Positions 8,368 to 16,958 of a DNA stretch of 64,000 bases are shown one piece after another (position 1 is the first letter of the stretch; each line of letters begins with the position of its first letter). The DNA lies in NCBI RefSeq assembly GCF_030818695.1, contig NZ_JAUTAR010000001.1, positions 3,838,501-3,902,500 on the forward strand, given 5' to 3'. The notes under the pieces are model-generated. The model worked only from the letters and a program-made list of their open reading frames with translations. It was not told the origin of the DNA and made no database searches. A program made the position numbers and the translations under genes. This DNA is from Chryseobacterium sp. SORGH_AS_0447. Its GTDB lineage: Bacteria > Bacteroidota > Bacteroidia > Flavobacteriales > Weeksellaceae.

Positions 8368-9252
8368 ATGAAAAAGATCTTGATTACAGGAATTACCGGA
8401 TACATCGGCGGAACTATAGCCCGAAAGCTGCTGGATAAACAGTATACCGTGATCGGATTGGTACGCAATGAGGATCATACAGAAGAGCTCAACGCAGCCG
8501 GAATTGAAACCATTGTCGGAAGCATCCATGATGAAGCGGTTTTACAGAAAGCAATTTCCGGGGTGGATGCTTTTATCCATAATGCCGATTCCGCAGATGA
8601 TGCTTATGCGGCAGACAGTATTGTTAACGCACTGGAAGGAACGGGGAAAACTTTTATTTTCACGTCCGGTTCAGCAATTTTCGGCGGAAAGGAGAATGGC
8701 GAGAGAAATGATTTTGTATTTACGGAAGACTTTCCGCTACAGCCACGACTGGAAATGGCTTCCAGGGTTCTCATCAATCAGCATATCCTCCGGTCTGCCC
8801 GGAAGAATGTCAGGAGCATCGTTATCGTCCCCACCATGGTGTACGGCGAAGGTCTGGGCCTGAAAAAAGACAGCATCCAGCTTCCTGCCCTGATCCGTTT
8901 TTCAAAAGAGAAAGGATTCGGAACCTATTTCGGGAAGGGGGAAAACATCTGGTCAAATGTTCATATTGAAGACCTGGCCGATTTATATGTTCTGGCGCTG
9001 GAAAAAGCAAAAGCCGGATCTATCTATTACGCAGAAAACGGTTCCTCAACGCTAAAACATCTGGCCGAAAAGATCAGCGAGCAGTACGCGCTGAAGGCGG
9101 CACAATCGGTAACGGTTCAGGAAGCAGTGGACACCTTCGGTCCTGCAGGCGGATATTTCGGCTTTGCCTCCAACAGCCTGTGCAGTTCGGATAAAGCGAG
9201 AGCCGAACTGCTTTGGAAACCACAACATCAATCCATTGAACATTATATTTAA
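8368..9252 (+). CDS. NAD-dependent epimerase/dehydratase family protein
   Basis: 294 residues of the extended short-chain dehydrogenase fold. ITGITGYIGGTIARKLL is the GxxGxxG dinucleotide loop. FIFTSGSAIFGGKENGERN contains the Ser that normally sits with the catalytic Tyr, but the YxxxK motif is not obvious, so it may be an atypical (NmrA- or NAD-sensor-like) member. The ATG at 8368 puts the nucleotide loop at residue 7. Located between quinone reductase and monooxygenase genes. Confidence 0.8.
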   Translation: MKKILITGITGYIGGTIARKLLDKQYTVIGLVRNEDHTEELNAAGIETIVGSIHDEAVLQKAISGVDAFIHNADSADDAYAADSIVNALEGTGKTFIFTSGSAIFGGKENGERNDFVFTEDFPLQPRLEMASRVLINQHILRSARKNVRSIVIVPTMVYGEGLGLKKDSIQLPALIRFSKEKGFGTYFGKGENIWSNVHIEDLADLYVLALEKAKAGSIYYAENGSSTLKHLAEKISEQYALKAAQSVTVQEAVDTFGPAGGYFGFASNSLCSSDKARAELLWKPQHQSIEHYI

Positions 9253-9255
9253 ATT

Positions 9256-9543
9256 ATGAAAATTTACCTTACCGCTGTTATTACAGCCAAAGAAGAATAT
9301 CGCGAAGAAGTCCTGGAGACACTTAAGAATATGGTCCGAGAAACCATAAAAGAAGAAGCCAACGAGCAGTACACGCTCCATCAGGGAATTGAAGACCGCA
9401 ACCAGTTCGTGTTCTACGAGATCTGGAAAAGCGAGGACGGGCTGGCCCATCATAATGAAAAGCCTTATATCAAGGCTTTTGGAGATCTGATCAATGAAAA
9501 ATTACAGGAACCACCACAGATTTATTTAACACAGATCATCTGA
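9256..9543 (+). CDS. Putative quinol monooxygenase (ABM domain)
   Basis: 95 residues with the antibiotic biosynthesis monooxygenase fold: TAVITAKEEYREEVLETL, then YTLHQGIEDRNQFVFYEIWKSEDG and HHNEKPYIKAF, matching the YgiN quinol monooxygenase type. YgiN in Escherichia coli pairs with MdaB in a quinone redox cycle. The same pairing here, within one probable transcript, supports the assignment. Confidence 0.85.
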   Translation: MKIYLTAVITAKEEYREEVLETLKNMVRETIKEEANEQYTLHQGIEDRNQFVFYEIWKSEDGLAHHNEKPYIKAFGDLINEKLQEPPQIYLTQII

Positions 9544-9610
9544 AGGCTGAATTGCTGAAGCAATCATTTTTTGGTGCGGAAATTTCATGTACTTATTAAA
9601 TCCATTGAAG

Positions 9611-10120
9611 ATGAACTTATTGAAAAACATTTTTACGGTTTTAATTTTTATCCTTATGAACAACGTTACCGCACAGCAAAAAGATCAGTGCCGTTACATC
9701 AAAACCCCGGCAGGCTACCTGATGGTACTCCGGCAGGACGATGATGTTCTGGCCCAGATTGAAAATATGGCAAAAACCGAAAATATCCCTTCGGCAAGTT
9801 TTACCGGAATCGGTTTTGCATCGGATGTTACTTTCGGATTTTTTGATTTTAATGCGAAGAAGTTTAATCCGAAAACCTTTACCAAAGTGGAAATGGGAAG
9901 CCTCACCAGATCGATTGCATGGAACGAAAAAGGTCCCTCCCTTCACATCCACGGCGTAGCTACCGACGATAAATTCAATGCCTACGGAGGCCATATCCTT
10001 TCCCTGCATGTAGGAACGGGATCGATGGAAATTTATGTCACCGTGAATGACCAAAAGCTCGAACGCAAAATAGAACAGCCGCTGAATGCCAATGTCCTTC
10101 AGCTCAGCTGCCCCAGATAA
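9611..10120 (+). CDS. Exported PPC (DUF296) domain protein
   Basis: 169 residues from the ATG at 9611, which gives a signal peptide (MNLLKNIFTVLIFILMNNV then TAQ). An upstream in-frame ATG at 9587 would add eight residues before it. The mature part is a PPC/DUF296 domain: GYLMVLRQDDDVLAQIENMA, then SFTGIGFASDVTFGFFD and LHIHGVATDDKFNAYGGHIL, the latter carrying a conserved His pair that may bind metal. Most PPC proteins are cytosolic AT-hook DNA-binding proteins. An exported form suggests a different ligand. Confidence 0.8.
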   Translation: MNLLKNIFTVLIFILMNNVTAQQKDQCRYIKTPAGYLMVLRQDDDVLAQIENMAKTENIPSASFTGIGFASDVTFGFFDFNAKKFNPKTFTKVEMGSLTRSIAWNEKGPSLHIHGVATDDKFNAYGGHILSLHVGTGSMEIYVTVNDQKLERKIEQPLNANVLQLSCPR

Positions 10121-10125
10121 CAAAT

Positions 10126-10149
10126 GCGCTTCTCTTTCCGGGGAAGCGC
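10126..10149 (+). terminator. Intrinsic terminator after the PPC gene
   Basis: GCGCTTC pairs with GAAGCGC around a CTCTTTCCGG loop and is followed by TTTTAATTT, 5 bases after the stop. A second hairpin at 10171-10192 (AAAGCGGA / TCCGCTTT) follows without a T run. Confidence 0.8.
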
Positions 10150-10262
10150 TTTTAATTTATTTAGATCACAAAAGCGGATTTAAGTCCGCTTTATTGATGT
10201 GGGGTTATTTCTATATGATACAATTTCAAATCATCTGTGAAATCCGCGTCATCGGTAAGCGA

Positions 10263-10706
10263 TTATCCTGCAACCGGCATATGTGTAGCAATGGCTATCC
10301 GGTTCCACATATTGATGGTGACGGCTGCCATGATGATGTCGGCAATTTGTGTTTCAGTGAAAAATTGTTTTGCTTTCGCATACGTTTCTTCGGATAGTCC
10401 GCTCTGGCTGATCAGGGTAACCTCTTCAGCGATGGCTAATATCACCTGTTCTTCTTCGGTATAAAGTTCCCGGGCATCCTTCCAGGCATTCAGCAGGAAA
10501 ATCCGTTGTGGGGTTTCGCCGTATTTCAAGGCGTCTTTGGTGTGCATGTCCAGGCAGAAGGCACAACCGTTGATCTGCGATGCCCTTATTTTGATCAGTT
10601 CTTTCTGGATTGGGGTTAAAAAACTGTTTTGAAGGACCTTCTCCATCGCTATTCCGGCCTGGTAAGCCGGGGCATTCACCTCGGCCATATTGAATCTTGT
10701 ACTCAT
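10263..10706 (-). CDS. Carboxymuconolactone decarboxylase / AhpD-like protein
   Basis: 147 residues. IRASQINGCAFCLDMHTKDA holds the Cys-x2-Cys with the downstream His of the AhpD core, a thiol-disulfide centre that handles peroxides, and TEEEQVILAIAEEVTLI is the typical follow-on helix. Family members act as alkylhydroperoxidase partners or as general thiol peroxidases. The isolated gene gives no partner. The start at 10706 is an ATG with good alignment to the family's N-terminal MSTRFN form. Confidence 0.87.
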   Translation of the reverse strand: MSTRFNMAEVNAPAYQAGIAMEKVLQNSFLTPIQKELIKIRASQINGCAFCLDMHTKDALKYGETPQRIFLLNAWKDARELYTEEEQVILAIAEEVTLISQSGLSEETYAKAKQFFTETQIADIIMAAVTINMWNRIAIATHMPVAG

Positions 10707-10909
10707 TTTTATTTTGTTTAAAGTTCTGGAGCAAAGTTCCCGTTTCCGGATGGCAAAAATCTTAAACCGGTTTAAGAAATGAAATTAATCAAGGCTGATG
10801 TTGTTGGGACGCGCAAAGGCGCAAATGGAATGGCAAACGTGATGCTTTAAGGCGCAAGGAATTCGACGCTGTCGAATTTTGTTGGTGTTAAATGAATACC
10901 GCTTTAAAA

Positions 10910-11101
10910 TTAACGCAAAGATTGATGATTATTCCGCATATTTTGAAGCAGGCAAAGACAAATAAATTTGCTGCGCGAAGCTGCTGTTATCTTAGATTGT
11001 TATTGAATCATATCAATAAGACGCCCGCTTCTTCGAATCAACTTGCTGATTCTTTCTTCGCTTCCTATAAATAATTGTGGCCAAGAGATCCTTTGCGTTA
11101 A
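10910..11101. repeat. MITE-like element, copy 1
   Basis: 192 bases bounded by perfect 11-bp inverted ends TTAACGCAAAG (10910-10920) and CTTTGCGTTAA (11091-11101). Inside is AATCAACTTGCTGATT (11036-11051), a near-perfect hairpin shared by all copies, followed by CTTTCTTCGCTTCC. No coding capacity. Related copies are at about 11145, 12697 and 13097. Confidence 0.75.
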
Positions 11102-11144
11102 AAAAGCACGCAGATCTGGCAGATAACGCAGATTTTTTTACCAT

Positions 11145-11269
11145 TATTTTTAAAAGGGAAAGGCAGATCAATACGCTGCGCGCAGCAAACGCAACCATCT
11201 TCAAATCAGCTTGCTGATTCTTTCTTCGCTTCCTTTAAATAATCGCGGCCAAGAGATCCTTTGCGTTAA
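11145..11269. repeat. MITE-like element, partial copy 2
   Basis: Shares with copy 1 the AATCAGCTTGCTGATT hairpin (11204-11219), the CTTTCTTCGCTTCC tract, the AAGAGATCCTTTGCGTTAA right end (right inverted end 11259-11269) and the tail beyond it. The left inverted end is missing. Confidence 0.7.
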
Positions 11270-11314
11270 AAAAAGCACGCAGATCTGGCAGATAACGCAG
11301 ATTTTCAGAATCTT

Positions 11315-11887
11315 TTACAACCGCAGTTTCGCTCTGATTTCACTTAGATATTCTGGGGTAAATCCCAGGAACGAAGCCGCCAGATATTGCGGGATCCGCT
11401 GGATAAACCAGGGATACAAGGTGCTGAACTGGATATAGGATTCTTCTTTGGACAGTTCATAAAGATAACGAATCCTCCGTTCTGCCGCGGCCGAAGACCG
11501 CTGATATACGATCCGGAAATACCGTTCCATCACCGGATGTTTCTCCAGCAGCTTTTCCCGGTCCTGAAAATCAATGGCCAGCACCACAGACCATTCCACC
11601 GCCTGGATCCCGAAATCTGTCTTTGACTCTCTTTCGTAAGCGAAAGTATCCGTCATCCACCAGTTTTCAATGGCAAATTCCGTGGTCTGCTCAATCCCTT
11701 TTTCATTGGTGAAGAACTTCCTCAGGCAGCCTTTTACCACAAAGAACATTGAGCGGCAGATTTCTCCTTCGGAAATCAGATCCTGCTTTTTCTTCACTTC
11801 CAATACTCGGAAATACGAAAGGATAGAAGTAAATTCCTTATCATCAATGCCGATAAATTTTTCCAGATGCGCTCTGAATGTTTCCAT
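11315..11887 (-). CDS. Crp/Fnr family transcriptional regulator
   Basis: 190 residues from the ATG at 11887. The N-terminal part is a cyclic-nucleotide-binding-like beta barrel (FRVLEVKKKQDLISEGEICR, then FFVVKGCLRKFF), and the C-terminus ends in a helix-turn-helix (RIPQYLAASFLGFTPEYLSEIRAKLR). It lacks Cys clusters for an iron-sulfur centre and the phosphate-binding Arg-Ser pair is not clear, so the ligand is unknown. It is divergent from the DUF1304 gene, its likely neighbour target. Confidence 0.88.
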   Translation of the reverse strand: METFRAHLEKFIGIDDKEFTSILSYFRVLEVKKKQDLISEGEICRSMFFVVKGCLRKFFTNEKGIEQTTEFAIENWWMTDTFAYERESKTDFGIQAVEWSVVLAIDFQDREKLLEKHPVMERYFRIVYQRSSAAAERRIRYLYELSKEESYIQFSTLYPWFIQRIPQYLAASFLGFTPEYLSEIRAKLRL

Positions 11888-11944
11888 GAATACAATTAGA
11901 TGAATCAAACTTACTTAATTTTCCCGTAACCAAAGGCAGGAAAT

Positions 11945-12035
11945 AAAAATCAAAGATTTTTAAAACTTTTATGGACTTATGAGCATAAATAATTAACTTT
12001 AATTTCCTGCATCATTGTCCTTTATGACTTTTGTG
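11945..12035 (+). repeat. Hairpin/TTATGTG dispersed element, solo copy
   Basis: Hairpin AAAAATC-AAA-GATTTTT (11945-11961) followed by ACTTATGAG and, further on, CTTTATGACTTTTGTGGTTAAA. It is a diverged member of the family seen at 17572, 22929 and on both sides of the GxxExxY gene. Confidence 0.5.
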
Positions 12036-12055
12036 GTTAAACTAAATAACAATAA

Positions 12056-12421
12056 ATGGAAATCATAGCCAAAATCCTGATTGCTGCCGTCGCGCTCGAA
12101 CATCTCTATATCCTGTGGATGGAAATGTTTGCCTGGGAAACCAAAGGAAAAGAAGTGTTTAAAAATGCCCTTCCGGCAGACTTGTTTAAACCGACCAAAG
12201 GACTGGCGGCCAACCAGGGTCTGTACAACGGCTTCCTTGCAGCCGGACTGATTTGGTCTCTGCTGATCAAAGATCCGGAATGGCAGACCAATATAGCCCT
12301 CTTTTTTCTTGGATGTGTAGCTGTGGCCGGAATCTACGGAGGCATTTCCGCTACAAAGAAGATATTTTTTGTCCAGGCCATGCCTGCAATACTGGCGATG
12401 GTGGCAGTGTTGCTGAAATGA
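12056..12421 (+). CDS. DUF1304 domain integral membrane protein
   Basis: 121 residues with four predicted membrane spans, starting IIAKILIAAVALEHLYILWMEMFAW, containing the conserved ExxY/W and NQGLYNGFLAAGLIW stretches that define DUF1304. Function unknown in the family. The divergent Crp/Fnr regulator is a possible controller. Confidence 0.85.
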   Translation: MEIIAKILIAAVALEHLYILWMEMFAWETKGKEVFKNALPADLFKPTKGLAANQGLYNGFLAAGLIWSLLIKDPEWQTNIALFFLGCVAVAGIYGGISATKKIFFVQAMPAILAMVAVLLK

Positions 12422-12482
12422 AAATCCGAAATAAAATGGGTCTGTAATTTATCTTAATCCGATATCATTATCAATTAAAATC

Positions 12483-12849
12483 TAATATTCGAAACATTAT
12501 ACAGGTTATCAATAGCGTCGGGCTTTAGCCCGATGTCATTATTGTGATTATTGTTAGGCTTTAGCCAAACTTATTATAAATTTTGGCTAAAGTCAATTTT
12601 AAATGACGTTAGATCAGAACGGGTTAAAACCCGTTCCTATTGATAATTGTCTTTACGCTTAGACTTATTTTAAGGTATTAATAACTCAATTAAATGCAAA
12701 GATTAATTAAGGCCATGTTTATTTTAAGAAGGCAAAGGCAGATAAATCTACTGAGCGAAGCGAACGTACAGATTCCTCAAATCAGCTTGCTGATTCATTC
12801 TTTGCTCACTTAAATTATGCATTAGGAAAATAAAAACTTTGCGTTAAAA
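12483..12849. repeat. Composite structured repeat, copy A
   Basis: 367 bases holding hairpins CGGGCTTTAGCCCG (12519-12532), GGCTTTAGCCAAA with its partner TTTTGGCTAAAG, AACGGGTTAAAACCCGTT (12618-12635), and a MITE-like module from about 12697 with AATCAGCTTGCTGATT (12780-12795) and right end CTTTGCGTTAA. Confidence 0.85.
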
Positions 12850-12886
12850 TCATAATGCAAATCCGACGTAATCAGCAATAAAAGTA

Positions 12887-13249
12887 TAATATTCAAAACA
12901 TTATACAGGTTATCAATAGTGTCGGGCTTTAGCCCGATGTCATTATTGTGATTGTTCGGCTTTAGCCAAACTTATTATAAATTTTGGCTAAAAGCCGATT
13001 TTAAATGACATTAGATCAGAACGGATTAAAACCCGTTCCTATTGATAATTGTCTTTACGCTTAGACTTATTTTAAGGTATTGATAACTTAGTTAACCGCA
13101 AAGATTAATTTAGGCCGCGTTTATTTTAAGAAGGCAAAGGCAGATAAGTCTGCTGCGCGAAGCGAATGTACAGCTTCTTCAATCAGCTTGCTGATTCATT
13201 CTTTGCTCCCTTAAATTATGCATTAGGAAAATAAAACTTTGCGTTAAAA
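12887..13249. repeat. Composite structured repeat, copy B
   Basis: 363 bases, a direct repeat of copy A in the same orientation and order, with the same hairpins and the MITE-like module (AATCAGCTTGCTGATT at 13181-13196, right end CTTTGCGTTAA at 13238-13248). In places compensatory or restoring changes occur, for example TTTTGGCTAAAAGCC here against TTTTGGCTAAAGTC in copy A. Confidence 0.85.
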
Positions 13250-13764
13250 AACACCGTATGCCTTCCGGAATAAAATTACAAGTTCCATAAATTTAAAAGC
13301 TCACAATAATTTAGTAAAATCCAAAAGCCAAACAATTTACAACTCTAACTTATCATTATTGAGGCAATGCCCCCATTTTATTAAATCGTTAAAAATCAAT
13401 TACTTATACTTGAAAAAATCCATTTAATTTAAATTTCGTAAATTTGCAGAGTCAATAATATACAAAGCAATGCTTTTTATTGGCCTGCATTTTGTCAAAA
13501 TGTAGAAATTCCAGTTGTATAGTATATCTATCGGATCATTATTTTTGGGATAATGATTCTCTGTTAAAAAGAAAATTTTTCTTTTCTGATCTTCTTTAAG
13601 AAGTAAAATCTGCAATTGCATATAAGCATCATGCTTTATATTATTATTTGCATTGAGGTTATCATCAACCTTTCATAGGATGCTATTCAACAGGTAAAAT
13701 TTCACCATAGATTAAACGTTTAATTAGCGATGTTTACGTCTATGCTAAATACAAAAGATCTGAT

Positions 13765-15015
13765 ATGAATACAATTGAAAATAAAAGAAAAGTAAAACTT
13801 AAAGTTGAAGATCTCACCATTATCTTCGGCAAAAACAAAGAGAAAGCCCTTGAACTTCTCGACCAAGGCTTTTCCAAAAAGGAAATCCTGGAAAAAACCG
13901 GCTGTACGGTCGGAATCAACAAAGCGAATTTCGAGATCTATGAAGGGGAATTCTTTGTGATCATGGGATTATCAGGAAGCGGAAAATCCACGCTGCTGCG
14001 CTGCCTGAACCGGCTGAATGAGCCGACTTCGGGGAAGGTCTATATCAATGACGATAATATTACCGATAAAAACAACAAAGACCTGCTGGAAGTACGGCGT
14101 ACGGAAATGAGCATGGTGTTTCAGAAATTCGGCCTCCTGCCCCATCACACGGTGCTGAGCAACGCTGCTTTCGGACTGGAAATCCGGGGTGAAGATAAAA
14201 AATCCCGAGAGGAAAAGGCACAGAAAGCACTGGATATTGTCGGGCTGAACGGTTTTGAAAACCAGTATCCGTCACAGCTTTCCGGAGGGATGCAGCAACG
14301 GGTCGGCCTGGCAAGAGCTTTGGCCAATGATCCTGAAGTATTGCTGATGGACGAGGCATTCTCTGCCCTGGACCCGCTGATTAAATCGGAAATGCAGGAT
14401 CAGATGCTGGAACTTCAGGATACGCTTCAGAAAACCATTGTCTTTATTACCCACGACCTCGACGAAGCCATCAAGATCGGCGACCGCATCGTGATTATGA
14501 AAGACGGGGTGATCGAGCAGATCGGGACCGCCGAAGACATCCTTACCAACCCGGCAAGCGATTATGTGAAAGCCTTCGTGGAAAAAGTAGACCGTAAGAG
14601 CATCATCACGGCAAAATCTTTAATGTTCGACAAACCTACCGTAGTGCGGTTCAGGAAAGACGGTCCGGAAGGCGCGTTAAGGAAAATGAGGGCCACCGGT
14701 CTCGAAAACTTGCCTGTGGTGGATTTCCAGAATACCTTCCTGGGATTTGTAAAGCTGGACGACATCCTGCAGATTGCCCGAAAGAAAGAACCTACGGTGG
14801 AATCGGTGATCAACAGCAATGTCCCGTCCGTATTTCCGGAAGCTACCGTGGAAGAAATGCTGCCGCTGATTTCGGGAAGTAAATCCTCGATTGCCGTGGT
14901 AGACACAAACAATAAATTCCTGGGGCTGGTGACGCAGCTGTCGCTGGTGATTGAAGCCACGAGGTTCAACAAAGAGGAAATCATTGAATTGAAAGAAATT
15001 GCAAACAACCAATAA
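13765..15015 (+). CDS. proV: Glycine betaine/proline ABC transporter ATPase ProV
   Basis: 416 residues. The ABC ATPase core shows Walker A GLSGSGKST, Q-loop VFQKFGLLPHHTV, signature LSGGMQQRVGLARAL and Walker B VLLMDEAFSALD. A tandem CBS pair follows the ATPase, from about residue 280, as in ProV/OpuAA, where it senses ionic strength. The N-terminal KALELLDQGFSKKEILEKTG extension is also typical. First gene of a three-gene operon, 11 bases before the permease. Confidence 0.95.
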   Translation: MNTIENKRKVKLKVEDLTIIFGKNKEKALELLDQGFSKKEILEKTGCTVGINKANFEIYEGEFFVIMGLSGSGKSTLLRCLNRLNEPTSGKVYINDDNITDKNNKDLLEVRRTEMSMVFQKFGLLPHHTVLSNAAFGLEIRGEDKKSREEKAQKALDIVGLNGFENQYPSQLSGGMQQRVGLARALANDPEVLLMDEAFSALDPLIKSEMQDQMLELQDTLQKTIVFITHDLDEAIKIGDRIVIMKDGVIEQIGTAEDILTNPASDYVKAFVEKVDRKSIITAKSLMFDKPTVVRFRKDGPEGALRKMRATGLENLPVVDFQNTFLGFVKLDDILQIARKKEPTVESVINSNVPSVFPEATVEEMLPLISGSKSSIAVVDTNNKFLGLVTQLSLVIEATRFNKEEIIELKEIANNQ

Positions 15016-15026
15016 CAGTACATCAC

Positions 15027-15854
15027 ATGCATAAAATTATAGATATAGGGCAATATGTGGAAACGGCCGTCAACTGGCTTACCGATAATGCCAAACCATT
15101 TTTTGATATCATTAAACACATCGGCAACGCTTCGATCCTCGGAATCGAATGGCTGCTGACCAACACGCCGTTTTACATCATCATTCTTCTGTTCACCTTA
15201 CTTGCCTGGTGGAAATCCGGCAAAGGAACGGCTTTGATGACCGCCGGCGGACTGACGCTGATCTTCCTGATGGGATTCTGGAAAGAAACGATGGAAACAT
15301 TAGCGCTGATTTTCGTAGCCACACTTACGGCGCTCCTCCTTTCGGTTCCGCTGGGGATCTGGGCAGCAAAAAACAAATTGGCAGCCAAGGTGATCCGCCC
15401 GATGCTCGACCTGATGCAGACGATGCCTGCTTTTGTCTACCTCATCCCGGCAGTACTGTTCTTCAGCATCGGTAAGGTGCCGGGTGCTTTTGCCACGATC
15501 ATCTTCGCCATGCCGCCGGCAGTCCGGTTAACAACGCTGGGAATCGATTCGGTACCGAAAGATATTGTGGAAGCGGCACGGGCTTTCGGAGCTACCAACC
15601 GCCAGATTTTATTTAAAGTCGAACTTCCTTTAGCCATGCAGACCATCCTGGCAGGAGTAAACCAGACCATTCTATTGTCACTTTCCATGGTGGTGATTGC
15701 CGGAATGATTGCTGCCGGCGGACTGGGTGAAAAGGTATTGGAAGGAATTAACAACCTGGATATCGGGCTGGGATTTGAAAGCGGATTATCCGTGGTAATT
15801 TTAGCCATTATCCTCGACCGTATAACCCAGGGATTTGTAAAGAAAAAAAAGTAA
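15027..15854 (+). CDS. proW: Glycine betaine/proline ABC transporter permease ProW
   Basis: 275 residues with about six membrane spans and the binding-protein-dependent permease EAA loop, EAARAFGATNRQILFKVELP, which contacts ProV. LLSVPLGIWAAKNK and QTMPAFVYLIPAVLFF match ProW/OpuAB. It works in the inner membrane with ProV and the lipoprotein ProX, and its stop is one base before the ProX start. Confidence 0.94.
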   Translation: MHKIIDIGQYVETAVNWLTDNAKPFFDIIKHIGNASILGIEWLLTNTPFYIIILLFTLLAWWKSGKGTALMTAGGLTLIFLMGFWKETMETLALIFVATLTALLLSVPLGIWAAKNKLAAKVIRPMLDLMQTMPAFVYLIPAVLFFSIGKVPGAFATIIFAMPPAVRLTTLGIDSVPKDIVEAARAFGATNRQILFKVELPLAMQTILAGVNQTILLSLSMVVIAGMIAAGGLGEKVLEGINNLDIGLGFESGLSVVILAIILDRITQGFVKKKK

Positions 15855-15855
15855 A

Positions 15856-16710
15856 ATGAAACATTTAAAATATATCATACCCGTTTTTTTAACTGTTATC
15901 GCAGGAATGTTCATTTCCTGTGAGCAGTTGAAAAACTCAAAATACATCACCATTGGCATGGTAGATGGCTGGGCGGAAGATGTTGCGATGACGCACGTTG
16001 CCAAAGCCATCCTCGATGAGCAGGGCTATCATGTCATCATCCAGAAAGCCTCTACCGATATGATCCTGGCTTCAATGAACAATGAAGACACCGATCTTTT
16101 CATGGGCGTCTGGCTGCCTTACACCCATGCCTCGAAAGTCAACCGCTTCCCAGATCTGAAAGCGCTCGGAACGAATTACGATGCCGGCCGGATCGGTCTC
16201 GTGGTGCCTGATTATATTCCTGTTAACTCAATAGCGGAATTGAAGCAATACGAAGACCGGTTCAATCACCGGATCATCGGTATTGAAAAAGGAGCCGGGC
16301 TCACGACCGCTGCCGACAAAGCAATCAGGAACTATCAGCTGGACTACCACCAGGTAAATTCTTCCACGATCGCCATGATTACCGAGCTTCAGAATGCGAT
16401 CCGCCAAAAACAATGGATCGTTGTCGCGGGATGGCAGCCGCATTGGATGTTCGGGAAAATGAAGCTGAAATTTCTCGAAGATCCCAAGAGAACATTTGGC
16501 GAGGCAGAGCAGATCAAAACCTACAGCCGGAAAAGCTTCGCCAAAGACCATCCGGAACTGGCAGAATTCTTTTCCAACATGCATTATACCGAGGCAGATA
16601 TGACCGATCTCTTAACAAAGATGGAATACAGCAGAGACAAGGAAAAAACAGCCAAACAGTGGGTACAGACTCATCCGACGCTGGTGAGCTCATGGCTGAA
16701 TAAGAAATAA
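15856..16710 (+). CDS. proX: Glycine betaine-binding lipoprotein ProX
   Basis: 284 residues. Signal peptide MKHLKYIIPVFLTVIAGMFISC ends in a lipobox, so the binding protein is membrane-tethered. The OpuAC-type ligand fold is seen from YITIGMVDGWAEDVAMTHVA, with aromatic residues (MGVWLPYTH, AGWQPHWMF) suited to caging quaternary ammonium groups. A Trp-rich box of this sort is characteristic of betaine or choline binding. The exact substrate is not resolved. Confidence 0.93.
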   Translation: MKHLKYIIPVFLTVIAGMFISCEQLKNSKYITIGMVDGWAEDVAMTHVAKAILDEQGYHVIIQKASTDMILASMNNEDTDLFMGVWLPYTHASKVNRFPDLKALGTNYDAGRIGLVVPDYIPVNSIAELKQYEDRFNHRIIGIEKGAGLTTAADKAIRNYQLDYHQVNSSTIAMITELQNAIRQKQWIVVAGWQPHWMFGKMKLKFLEDPKRTFGEAEQIKTYSRKSFAKDHPELAEFFSNMHYTEADMTDLLTKMEYSRDKEKTAKQWVQTHPTLVSSWLNKK

Positions 16711-16958
16711 TATCGCAAAGCCAGACAAAGGCTTTTAATATCCTGTTGCTTATTTTTAAAAAAACAAGGGTGCTTTGCTTGACTAGGAAATACAAAATAA
16801 GAACTTTTGTATGGTTGGGCTAAGTGAAATCAAAGATTCAAAGGAGTCAAACGCGTGTATTAAATTTATAGGTATTCAGATGGATTCAGTCTTTATTTAG
16901 CTTTGCAATGAATTAAAATCTGCGCAATCAGCCCAATCTGCGAGAAAAAATAAACGTC

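Larger units (their letters stand above)
10707..11314. other. Gene-free region carrying two MITE-like repeats
   Basis: About 600 bases with no supportable gene. It holds a short palindrome AATTCGACGCTGTCGAATT at 10860-10878, a complete TTAACGCAAAG-ended element (10910-11101) and a partial second copy (about 11145-11269). Both copies are followed by the same tail AGCACGCAGATCTGGCAGAT. Short open frames here run across the repeats and are not genes. Confidence 0.75.
12422..13764. other. 1.3-kb gene-free region built largely of tandem repeats
   Basis: No supportable gene on either strand. Two copies of a ~365-base composite repeat fill 12483-13249. The remaining 13250-13764 is AT-rich and contains a 65-codon minus-strand open frame (13424-13621) with no recognisable features, plus the promoter region of the betaine operon. 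Confidence 0.75.

Noticed and set aside
10171..10192. Hairpin AAAGCGGA/TCCGCTTT as a terminator
   Set aside because: No T run on either side and it follows an already good terminator.
13424..13621. 65-codon minus-strand open frame upstream of proV
   Set aside because: No recognisable domain and composition matches non-coding neighbour DNA.
16795..16955. Possible further copy of the hairpin/TTATGTG element
   Set aside because: Only short pieces such as AATCAAAGATT and TGCGCAATC match. The order is not kept.
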